Part shown: one piece after another, positions 28,201-40,300 of the stretch
Numbering within the stretch: the stretch's first letter is position 1
Layout: every line of letters starts with the position of its first letter
From: Gari tellinella
Lineage: Eukaryota; Mollusca; Bivalvia; Cardiida; Psammobiidae
Direction: 5' to 3'
DNA: 64,000 nt
Assembly: GCA_922989275.2 (NCBI GenBank)
Contig: OV277861.1
Span: 52,863,623-52,927,622 of the forward strand
Notes under the pieces: model-generated
The model's database searches: none
What the model was told of the DNA's origin: nothing
Seen by the model: only the letters and a program-made list of their open reading frames with translations
Translations under genes and position numbers: made by a program

Positions 28201-31200
28201 TCATGTTCCAATTTGCTAACAATCAGACCTCTTTATATCCGTTTCATTGCATTTAAAGTTTGAATTAAGATTATATAAAGCCGTATTATTCATTGGCACC
28301 TCACTTGAAATCATGACAGGTCATGATTTCGATGAAATATAGCAAGTTTTGACAATATCAGTCCTAAATCTATTCAACAGAAACCTCCTCTTAGTAGGTT
28401 GCTCGGCTCCTATCAGGCACCTCATAGCCTCTAAGGCACCTCTTTTAGAAAATTAGCCCATAATATTCAATGTTGCGTGTTCCGATTCACATAAAGTATA
28501 CCAAACAGCCAATAGTGTTCGTGTGCATCTTAAAGCTGCGTTAGATGCAGAATAAATTCGTGCATTGCACTTTTTTGTACATAAATGTTGATGTTTTGAC
28601 CACTTTCGGTTTGAAAATGATCGTGTAACGTTTGCGCCGAATGAAATTGGGGCGCCACATCGCAATAAAGGAGCATACGATGATAACTAATTCGTCAAGT
28701 GGACATTTTTACGTGGAACTACATTCCCCGATTTCTAGAAAAAAGCAGAAAAAATACTGTTTTGAAGCAAAATCGAAACTTGACTCACCTTTCTGCCATG
28801 TTTTTTGTGGCCTCTATCAACGCCCGGAAATGGCCTCTCATCTAAATCGTAGTAGCTCTAAAAGAGCTGCCTAATAAGTCGACAGGGTGTGTTGTTTTAA
28901 GCCATATCTTGTCTCAAACAAAGTAGTAAAGAGGTGATTTGCACCATTTACTATGGAGGAAAGGGACAGATATTTATTTGTCAAGATGAAAAATCTTCCT
29001 ATGGCTCCTTATCATGACAGTGTCTATGAAGGAGAGAACATATGAGGCTCTACCATTTCTTCGGATTTTGGATTTATATCCTATCAGGGGTAGCTTAACC
29101 CTTTCCCTTATAGAAGCGCCTTTTAGGGCATTCAGTTTATTCTTACGCTGAAGAAATAGTTCCAATTGAAACAGTCATGAATATATATCATAAGGAATAT
29201 TTTATTTTTTCTAGGAGATGGTAGCTTAAAGCAGGCTGAAAGTAAAGCAGAATGCGCCTTAAGGCGCATTCTGCTTTACTTTCAACCTGCTTTAAATAGT
29301 CATCTATTTTCAGAACTAGAAACTGGCTATGGGGTAAAGGGTTAAAGCATGCTGAAAGTAAAGCAGAATGCCCCTTCAGTTGCATTCTGCTTTACTTTCA
29401 ACATGCTTTAAGTAAACACGCTTGAAAAATAGAAACTCTGGAAATCATTGGATTTTTCATTATCAACTTATGGCAGCCCTGCATATACAGGGGTGTAAAA
29501 TTTTCAGAATTGTTACTCGCCCTGTTGGGTGATAATCACATTTTGCTCATTAGTTTCCGTTGTAAATTATCAGAAAATCTGCTTGCCCTGATAAAATGTT
29601 ACTCGCCATGGCGAGTGGGCGAGTAGAACTTTACACCCCTGATATAATCCATGTCTTACCAATGATATCTGTAGGTTCATACTTCATACTCTCTGGCTGC
29701 TGGCCTTGTAACATGTCCAATAAGGCTTTCATCGCTTTTACACACAGCTCTGGGTAGTGGGCGCGAGTCTCTCGCACAATCTCAAACACACCCCGCAAGC
29801 CCAGGCCAACAATCTGTAACAGCAAATAACAATTTCATCCGGATATATAAGCCCTTTCTCTCATAGCCTGTTATTTCATTTTGAAGACAGGTGACCACTT
29901 AAAGTAGATTTAAAGTAAAGCATAATGTGCTTTAAGGCACACTTTACTTTGAGATTACTTAACAGAGCTCCAGATAAGGGGAGTATTTCAAAAACTAAAA
30001 TCTTTATTTCTGCATTAAACCCTATGGTGTCACTACTCATTAGAATCGTCTCTTCGAGACGATTCTAATGAGTAGTGACACCATAGGATTTGGTGCTGAA
30101 ATAAGTGAGAAAATGCTGGATTTGTTCAGTTTATTCCCTCTTATCTGGAGCCCTGACTTAAGCTACCATCTGCTAGGAAGTATTACTAGTGTTGCACATT
30201 CATTATTGTATAGGTCGAATAAGAAATGAAGTCTGCAGAGAGATGACGTTGAAGATTCTGTCAATTTCTATTTATAGCAATGGTGACCTAGTTTGGGACA
30301 GCAGTTGGAGACTCCAACATGTACAAGAGGTGATGTTGGTTAACACATGTTTGAAGCTTCGTGAGAATCAAATAAGAAATGCAGCCTGTAGAGAGATGAT
30401 GAAGATTCTGTCAATTCTACTCAGAGTAACAGTGAATTACAGTTGAACTTCGATATCTCAAACTGGCTTAACTCAAACTATCCGATATGTCGACACATGA
30501 ACTTCATTATCTCATGCTTGTTTATGTCGAACATACCCGTATTTCAAAGTTAAAACGCGGCTAAGCCATGTTTTAATTCGAAATACAGGTATTAGGTTCG
30601 ACTTAACCGAGTTCAAGATATCAAGTTCGACTGTAGTTCATGATCACGGGAAGTAGAGACCAAAACTCATACAAGATGTGATGTTCGTTTAGCTTCATGA
30701 GAATCAGATAAGAAATGCAGCCTGTAGAAAGATGACATTGAATTTTTTGTAAATTTCTATTTACAGTAACAGTGACCCAGTTCTGGACCACAGGAAAAGG
30801 AGACGCAAACTTGTACAAGAGTTGATGTTTGTAAACATGTGTGTGAAGTTTCACGAAAAGCGGACAAGAAATGCACCCTAAATAAAAGAGAGTATCTATG
30901 GAGTAATGAGTTAATATTTTCCTTTGTTATGAAGGACTGGGCTGAGGCAACCTTTCTGCTAGATAGATTTAGGGCTCCAGATAAGGGTGAGTAAACTGAG
31001 AAAAACCAACATTTTCTCACTTATTTCAGTACCAAATCCTATAGTGTTACTACTCATTAGAATCGTCCCCTTATCTTAGCATCCCCAGTCATTTTTTTAA
31101 ACTTCACCAATTGTAACAGAAGTAGTTTTAAATGAAAGGTCTTGTTGATACCTTTGTAAAAGAGTTTAAATTATTAAGATATCTCTTCTAGAAAAAAAGT

Positions 31201-34200
31201 TACAGCAATTTTAAATTACCTAAAACCGGTGATTTTTAGGGAAAATTTACCCGCATTTCATAGGCATATATCTGCGTCGCGACGGAACCAAAATAAGATA
31301 CCTCTTTTTAAAAATTGCTGTAACTTTTTTATTTTTCAAGATATCTTGATGAAATTTGAAAATATGTTGTATTATTTCTTGCATAAGCCATTTATGCATT
31401 TTTATTTGTTGTACTTTTATCGTATGACAAGTTTATTAAATAGAATTCCATTAAAATTCATGAAAATTTTAATTCTTTAATTTTGGTGTTGGACAAAAAT
31501 ATATTTTTATTTATTATTAAGTATTTAGATCAGTTTTAAAAAGATGACTTGTATTTTTAATTGTGTATTATTGATTAATCAGCCACTAAGATTTATAAAA
31601 AATAGTTAAATGGAGTGAAATAAACATTCGTTTAAAAGAAAACTAAATCTTAAAATTGATCATGAAGCTGAATTTTAGCAGATATAAGCTTCATGGACTC
31701 TTTCATCACATATATCCTGATGACTATAATGTTTCTATTTTGAGATCAGAAACTATAAGAAAACAAACCAATTACTTTTATTAGTAGTTTGTGTATGAAG
31801 TTACAGTTTATAGATCTTAATCTAAATTCCAATTATGTATTAAAGTTTCATTTAAAAATTTCTGAAATATTTTGAAATTATTGTTGGAAATAAAGTTCTA
31901 GACCATACTGTAATATTAAGTCAGATCTAATGTTAGAAACTTTATGCAATGTCAAGAAATTAATATTACCAAATGTAATTATAGATGTTTTGTTGTTTCT
32001 CAACTGTTAAAATGCTATTTAACTTAATATTGTATTTGTTAAGAATTTGGATCCAAATCAGTAAAAGACGGTGAAAATAACCCAGGAACAAATTGGGATT
32101 GATCAGAACTAGAACTGATTTACAAGTAAAGTATTTCTGCAAAGCATGAATAGTCAAATAGACAAATACAGAAAACATTAATTTCAACTCTTTGAAAACT
32201 TTTCGTACTTTTGTAAATATTTTTTATCAAGATTAAAAGCCAAGTGAAGTAACTAGGACCTGATCAGGGTATTATAACTGTTGTGACTACAATCACTCAG
32301 AGCTAATTTCAAAAGATTATATGTTGTTAATTATTCATAGTGATTAAAAGCAGTTTGTTATCAAATCATAAATAGGTGTTCAAATGAATGTCACAATACA
32401 ACATTAAACAACTTGTCAGAATGAATATTATGCAGAACTTTTACTTTTAAAAGTTTCATTTCAAATGGAAGTTGTAATCTACAAAGTAGTCAGAAGGAAA
32501 AGTGCTGAACGTTAGGTACATGTTTTGAAGGTGAAAAAGAGTTAATTGTTTCTGAATTCATTAAAAAGATTGACTAATTTTCATCAAAAGTTCAGATTAT
32601 CAATGACTAAAATTTCTTATCCGAAATATGGAATGTCCGAATTACTGTACAGCCGTACATTCATTCCTGCGATCGACCAACAGAGAAAGTTAAATTTATC
32701 TAACACAATTTTTGTTTGGAATATAATATACTTATTTTACATTCATATTAATAGTATCTAATCGTTCTGTTGTTTATATTTAGAGAAAATAGCTTATATA
32801 TTTTAATTAGCTGTATACGGAATGAGAATCTCGCACAGGAAAAAATCGGAAAATTTTCCGTTGTTACGCTGCTACATTTCGACCCCGATTTGGTCGTAGT
32901 TTCTTTACAAAAGCAAAATCAAACTCAATAATATCATAAATAAGTTGTTTATTAATGGCAAACGCCGGATAATATTGCATAAATATATGGCAATAAGCCT
33001 AGGTCGCTAGTATTTGTATCAACATATCGATCGCCGGTAAAAATCCAATATGGCCGCCGCTTGGATTTGCCGAGTGCGTGAGAAATTTTGGTAAACTTTG
33101 AACTTTGATACTCGTTCCGGAGCAGTAAACAGCAATTAAAACATTGATATATACATTTTCTGAAACTTTGGAATGTGCTTAATACGATCGTTTGTGAATC
33201 TTAAAAAAATAATTTCGGATTTTTGGTGTAGATCGTATTTAAACTTTGGTGATCTATATCTCGTGAACCAAAAGTCGGATCAACTAGGATCTAACATATT
33301 CAGAAAGGTCATTCTCTCCTCTGATTGGATAACAGAACCTCATTAATTGAGATATTATTCATAAAGCAATCATGATTTGTTCTACACTACCCATGGATGA
33401 ACAGGTAATTCTGAAGTAGATATCGGCGTTTATCGGGGTTGCTACTTATCTGGTGCCCTGGAGGCAACCTTTCTGCTAGATAGATTACCTTTGGAATCTT
33501 GATATTATTTTCCTTTGTTCTGTCCTCCCCCTCGTCATCTGAGTCTGTGTCAGTGTAGCGCCCACTGCTCTGTTGATATACCCGTGTTGCCTCCTTCATG
33601 CATCGTTCTAACAGGGCCTGTCTCACTAGGGCATAAACAGAGAAGGAGGATGGGTTCCCACATAGCTCTAAGTTGGGGATCTGGGCATCTGGAATCTCCT
33701 CTGGGCTATTATCTCTCTGAAAACAAAACATCTCAACATTTCAGATGGCTCCATGCTCCAAGGTTATGAAGTGTTTTAGTTGAGTCTGAGTGTGTTCTCA
33801 AGCATTTGATTATTCAGATTTGAGCCTGGGCTCAAATCTGAACAATCAAATGCTTGAGAACGACTATAGACTCAACGCAAAAGCTTTATAACTTCGGACC
33901 CAGATAGGGTCAAGAAGACGTAATTCTTTCCCGTTTAAATGCAAACCCATTGCAATAAAACGTAGAAAATTACAACATTTTGACAATAGTAACTATTAAT
34001 GGAGATCTGATAGTCAAACAGTTTGGAGCCAGATCAGATGCCAGGTTACCTGGCGTCTGATCTGGCTCCAAAGTGTTTGCAATGGAAATATTAATTTAAG
34101 CATAATCACGTTTCTTGGGAAAGAATAAAGTCTACTACACTGTAAGAGTGGGTAAACTGAAATTTTTCAATATTTTTCTCTGTTGTCATTACCAAACCCT

Positions 34201-37200
34201 GTGTTGTGACCACTCATTAGAAACTCTTCAGAGAGAATTCTAATGAATGGTCATAACAAAGGGCAGGGCTCCAGATAAGAGGGAGTAATCTGAACATTTT
34301 CTCACTCATTTCAGCACCAAATCCTATGATGTTACTACTCATTAGAATCGTCTCTTCGAGACGATTCTAATGAGTAGTGACACCATAGAGTTTAAAGCAG
34401 AAATAAAGGTTTTAGTTTTTGAAAAACTCCTCTTATCTGGGGCCCTGAAAGGGTTTGGTGGAGACATAAAGGGGTCGTAGCCTAAAGTCAAAACCATATG
34501 AATACCTCCATATATAAGAGTAGTTAACCCATTAACCAATGAATATGCCTTTTAACTCTTTCCTTCCTGAAACTTTAAATGGAAAATTCTATTTCCATTT
34601 AAGTCTAGTCCATTTCTGACTTTTAAGGGTTGTTTTTGTCAATGTTTGGCATTATGACAAACAGTGAAGACCCTGATCAGAGGGCTCCTTTCGGAGCCCT
34701 CTGATCTGGGTCTTCACTGTTTGCATAGGACAAGTGTACTATTCACATGTACACTGTTTGAAAAGGACGCCAATATGCGGGACTAGGGTTCAAAGGGTTA
34801 ACGCCTTTAATTTATTCCTTTTCTAAAGAAAATAGTTTCAATCTATACAGTCATGAATGTACCATAAGAAATATTTTGTATATCCCAACAGATGGTAGCT
34901 TAAAGCAGGTTGAAAGTAAAGCAGAATGTGCCTTAACATTCGCCTTTACTTTCAGCCTGCTGTAAGTGATCATCTGCCTTCAAAGTAGAAACAGGCAATG
35001 GGTAAAAGGGTTAATCTGTTAAAAGTTTTTTCAAATATTGCGATGTCTAGCTACAGGTGGAGGAAGACCCAAGAAGACCTTTATGCACTATTTCAGGCGT
35101 GTGAGTGGTCGTAAGTGTCATGGCATCAATTACACTTTATTTAACAGTAATCCAGTGGCCTTAATATGTCTATATTCACTATCAATTAATGATAGGTAAT
35201 CAACTGACAGAGATGTTTGATTATTGATAGTTATATTACTGTCTGGTTCGATCCTAGTGCTAAATAACAATATACTGAATGTAAAAACCAAATAAACCTA
35301 CCTTTGGTTTCTTGTCTTTGCCCTTATTTTTAGACCTCTTCGCCTTCTTATCATTCTTCTTTCTGGAAAAAAGAAACAGGAAATAGGTTAACAATTAATT
35401 ACCTTGAATTGCCTCATTTGGTATCCTGTTTTTATGACAGGTAACTACTTAAAGGTGCGTTCACATTGCGGATCTGACACCCTGATTAAACTTGATAAGG
35501 TGGTCATACTTAGTCTGCTAAGGGGTCCTGGCCGGTCGGTCTGCTAGGGGTCCTGGTCGATCGAGAGCGGTCTACATCGATTGTACTCAGTAGGCCTATG
35601 CTCCAACTCAGTCAAGTTGGGACCATCGGCAGATCGGCATTCCCAGATCGGCATTCCCAGATCGGCAATGTGAACACACCTTTAAGCCAGTTGATAGTAA
35701 AGCAGGCATTATTGCACCCTCCTGCAATCTAAATTGGTGCTTATTTTCTGTAGGATAAGTTGAAACCCTGAAGGACCAGTGAGATTTGAGAGTCACTGGT
35801 CCTGTGGACAACCAGGTTCTATAAGCTAGTGTCAAAGTCAGACTTCTTGATGCCGATTAGATTTAACTCATTAGTCATTACCCCATAAATATGCCTCTAA
35901 TTTATTCCTCCACTGAAGAAAAAAAATAGTTTCACTTTATATAGTCATGAATATATACCAAAATAAATATTTTCTATATCCTAGTAAATAGTAACTTTTA
36001 AGCAGGCTGAAAGTAAAGTTAATAAATTGTGCCTTAAGGTACAGTCTGCTTTACTTTCAACATGCCTTAAATGGTCACCTGTCTTTAAAATTAGAAACAG
36101 GCTATGAGGAAATGGGTTAAATTTGAAGGTTACAACAAAAATGGTTATCAGCTGACAGTTTTTTGGGTATAGTACATGTATGTACATGTATGTTTATTCT
36201 TTTGTGATAAAGGCTCCAGATAGGATTGAGTCATAATTTCTTTATGTTTCTACCAAACCTATATGAGTTGACTACTCATTAGAATAAAATTGATTCTGAT
36301 GAGTGGTCGCAACATACACCATTACAGTTTGGTAAAGACATATTTAAATATTTGTCTTATCAGAAGTTCTGGTAAAATATTAAATATGTTTTTCATCAGA
36401 GATGAGTAAACTGAACAGATTCAACATTTTCTCACTCAATTCAGCACCAAATCCAATAGTGTACCTACTCACTAGAATTGTCTCAAACAGAGACTTAGAA
36501 GATCAGGAAAATACCCCTGTGCAGTATGCCTTAACGGAACAGGAAGAAACTCAATTATTTGCTCATACTGCTCAAAGTGGGTCCACAAGAAATGCAGTGG
36601 AATCAAGGGACCACTCAGACCTGATCCACAGTACAAATGCCCACGCTGTGAGGGTTCAGCCAGACCAACAGATGGTAGGCCTATGACAGAGGTAGAGGCT
36701 GGAAATGAAAACCTCAATGTCGTAACAGACTTTTGCTACCTTGGAGACACACTGTCGTCTGGAGGAGGATGCGAGCTTGCAGCAATAACACGCTGCAAAT
36801 CAGCCTGGAAAAAGTTCAGAGAGCTCCTCCCCATATTGACAAACAAGTTTCTGCCATCTGCAACCAGAGGAAGAGTCTACTAAGCCTGTGTAAGGAGTGT
36901 TATGCTCTACGGATCTGAGACATGGGCGGTATCTCAGACATGTACACTCAGACGTATGCAGCGAAATGACAAAGCCATGATTCGATGGATCTGCCAGGTC
37001 AAGCCAGATGAAGAAATTTAGATGTCCCTTTTGACTCTTTATTATCTCAACTGAACATAAGTTTAAAGAGGCATTGCAGAGATCCTGCAATCAAATAGGT
37101 TGAAATGGCTTGGCCATGTAGAGAGAAGCTCTAGTTGGATCTCTCAAATTAGATGCCTGAACATCACAACACAGAGGGGTCCAGGCAGACTAAAGCTATC

Positions 37201-37356
37201 TTGGGAGGACCTTGTAAAACGTGACCATGAAGCTCTCGGGTTGGAAAACACCAACCCACAAAACCGCCAAGCTTGGAGAGGGAGACTTCGTTCCAGACTA
37301 GACAGCCAGGCCTCACCCTTATAAGAAGGATTAATTAATGGCCTGGTTAATCAAAA

Positions 37357-37388
<32 letters not shown>

Positions 37389-40300
37389 GACAATTCTAAT
37401 GAGTAGCAACACCATTGTGTTTAATGCAGAAATAAAGATTTTATTTTTAAAAATACTCCCCTTATCTGGAGCTAGAGCATTTCCAATCTGTCTCCACCCA
37501 AATGCTATGTTGTGACTACTCATCACTCAGAACCATGATCTCACAGAGACAATTCTAATGAGTAGTCATATCATAGGGTTTGGTAGCGACCTGATAGGGG
37601 ATGTTACTATTCGCCACACTGGTGTTGTCTGGAGCTATGGCGATGAGTCACCACCTGAGAATATGGCCAGACCAGTTATCTAGTACTACTCACAAGAGCC
37701 TATTGATTTTCTATACAGGCTCACAGTGCTACTGGTGGAACTGCTCTGTACAAGATTGTAATGCCCTTACCATACCTAATATTCCAATGGACTCTACCAT
37801 TTGCTAATAAATGATTGATTTACACTCGCAGTCTAGGGATTTATGAGGGAAAAAAGTGTGACTAACAGTGTAGACCTAGTGTAGCTCCTGACGGAGCCCT
37901 CTGATCTAGGTCTACACTGTTTGCACAGGTTGGATATCTCTGGTACCAGTGCTTTAACCCTTAGCCTGCCAATCACGACTATAGCTCCATATGCAAACAG
38001 CTTGGATCCGGATGAGACGCCGAGTAACTCGGCGTCTCATCCGGATCCAAGCTGTTTGACACTCGGACAACATTTTCAGCAATTTTGAGCAACTTTGAAA
38101 CTTGAAGCAGACGAGAAATATAGCAGACGACAATTTATTCGGCGCGCTAAGGGTTAATGCCATCCTGCCCAGAATGAACTCTTATTTCCACTAAATTTAC
38201 AGCTACAATATACAGTTAGACCTCTATTAACTCCATTATCGCTTCTGTTGAAATAAGTCGGTTGCTTTGAACAATTTACTCCATAGACAGGGCTCCAGAT
38301 AAGAGGGAGTAAACTGAACAAATTCAACATTTTTCCACTCATTTTAGCACCAAATCCTAGGTGTTACTATTTATTAGAATCGTCTCTTCGAGACGATTCT
38401 AATGAATAGTGACACCATAGGATTTAAAGCAGAAATAAAGATTTTAGTTTTTAAAATACTCCCCTTATCTGGAGCCCTGCATAGATACCCATATTTACGA
38501 GTAACGTCTTTAATTTATTTCTCCACTAAAGAAAATTGTTCCATTTTATAATAACACTAAACAGTCATGAATATAGAGCACAATAAGAAACATTTTTTAT
38601 TCATCCAAGCAAATGGTAACTTAAAGCAATCTAAAAGTATATAGCAAAATGCACCTTAAGGCCCATTCTGCTTTACTTTCAACCTGCTGTAAGTGCTTAG
38701 TGTTTTTTTTACAGCTCACCTGTCTTCAAAACTAGGAACAGGCTATATTGTAAAGGGTTAACCCTCTCCCCATATGCTTATTTTAAGATAAGTTTGTTAC
38801 TTAAAGCAGGCTGAAACAGTAAGTGAAAGTATGGCAAAACACCCATCAGTATACCTTCTCCATAAATGTACATGTTTCAATAGTTACAGTTTATTATTTT
38901 ATATGTTTGTTAAATTATGTTTTGTTGTATACACATGTATACTGCCTCATGGGCCAATGGCCTAATGGTTTTGAATAAAAGAATCTTATCTTATCTTATA
39001 AACATCTGTCTAAAACAGCGAAAATCATCTAGGCAGGGAAGAGTCTATAGCAAACATTAAACAAATTTGTTGCGGGGCATAAAATAAATTTAAAACTTGT
39101 TAAACATCTTAATATTCTGGCAGAATGATGGTAGCTTAAAGCAGGCTGAAAGTATAGCAGAATGCGCCTTTTAGTACTCAACTATCTTCAATATTTAAAA
39201 CGGGTTATGGTTTAACGGTTTAAAAATTACCCAATAATTGGTTATCCAGTATGACTGTTATACGATAATGTTTGCTGGGAGAAGGGATCATTACAGAATA
39301 CTGTTTCCAAGCAGATAATGGCAGTAAGAGGGGGTTGTGCTCAATATTTTAAAACAATGGCATCCTCTTGTAGATGCTACCAATATTGCATAATCAGCAA
39401 AAAACAAATCAATATACAGATCTGACATTACTGATTAACCCTTCCCTCATAGTCTGTTTTTAGTATTGAAAAAAAAAATGGATTGCTTTTAAAACCCATT
39501 ACCCCAAAGCCTGTTTCTAGTTTTGAAAACAGTTTACTGCTTAAAGCAGGTTAATTGTTTAAATCAACAATAACCGGTATAAATGTTTACAACAGCCTTC
39601 TTTTAGCAAAATTCTGCTAGAATATAGAAATATTTCTTATGGTAAATTTCAACTATTTTCCTCAATAGATGAATAAACTAGAGGCGTAAAAAGGCATATT
39701 TATGGGGTAATGGGTTAACCCATTACTCTTAATATGCCCTTTTACGCCACTAATTTATTTTCCTCTGCTGAAGAAAATAGAACTTTATACAGTCATGAAT
39801 ATGTACTGTAACAAATATTGTCTATATCCTAGCAGATGGTAGCTTAAAGCAGTCTGAAAATAAAGCAGAATGTGCCTTAAACTGCACCTTCTGATTTACT
39901 TTCAATCTGTCAAGACTTAGTGGTCATACCTAGAAACATTTCAAACATTCTCCATTAACTCATTACTCCATAGAATCAGATACACATTTTATGCCTTTAA
40001 TTTATTATTCCATTGAAGATAAAAAAAATACAATTTGCTTGTAGTAATTAATGAATATTTATCATAAACATTTTCTCTATTCTAGCAGATGGTAGTTTAA
40101 AGTAGGCTGAAAGTAAAGCAGAATGTTCCTTAAAGTCAAAAGAACATTCTGCTTTATTTTTAACCTGCATAAGCCTTTATTAAATTAAGTTGCCACCTTC
40201 CTTCAAAACTAAAAACAGGCTATGGGGTCATGGATTAAAGTTTTTTTTAAACCTTACACTGACTTGTTGAGAATTAATATTAAATTAATTAATAATCATC

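Larger units (their letters stand above)
26325..28891. mobile_element. 2.57-kb element with about 712-bp terminal inverted repeats
   Basis: Starts CACACCCTGTCGACTTATTA and ends in its complement. TTGTT direct repeats flank it (26320-26324, 28892-28896). The arms 26325-27036 and 28181-28891 are inverted copies with scattered mismatches. The host sequence restores a hairpin-arm text (CTCTTG-TTTTAA) when the element and one TTGTT are removed. The superfamily is not recognised: 5-bp duplications and CAC termini recall Transib, but no transposase motif supports it. Confidence 0.88.

Noticed and set aside
26342..28874. Two nearly identical 80-codon ORFs on opposite strands, looking like a gene pair
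   Set aside because: They lie in the two arms of the same long inverted repeat and have no codon-level support.
31229..32761. ORFs of 71-83 codons in the AT-rich island as genes
   Set aside because: Composition-driven open frames rich in Leu/Ile/Phe/Tyr, no start context, splice structure or recognised motif.
37361..37386. GAT repeat as an independent microsatellite
   Set aside because: It is the 3' tail of the adjacent LINE fragment and ends exactly at the target duplication.
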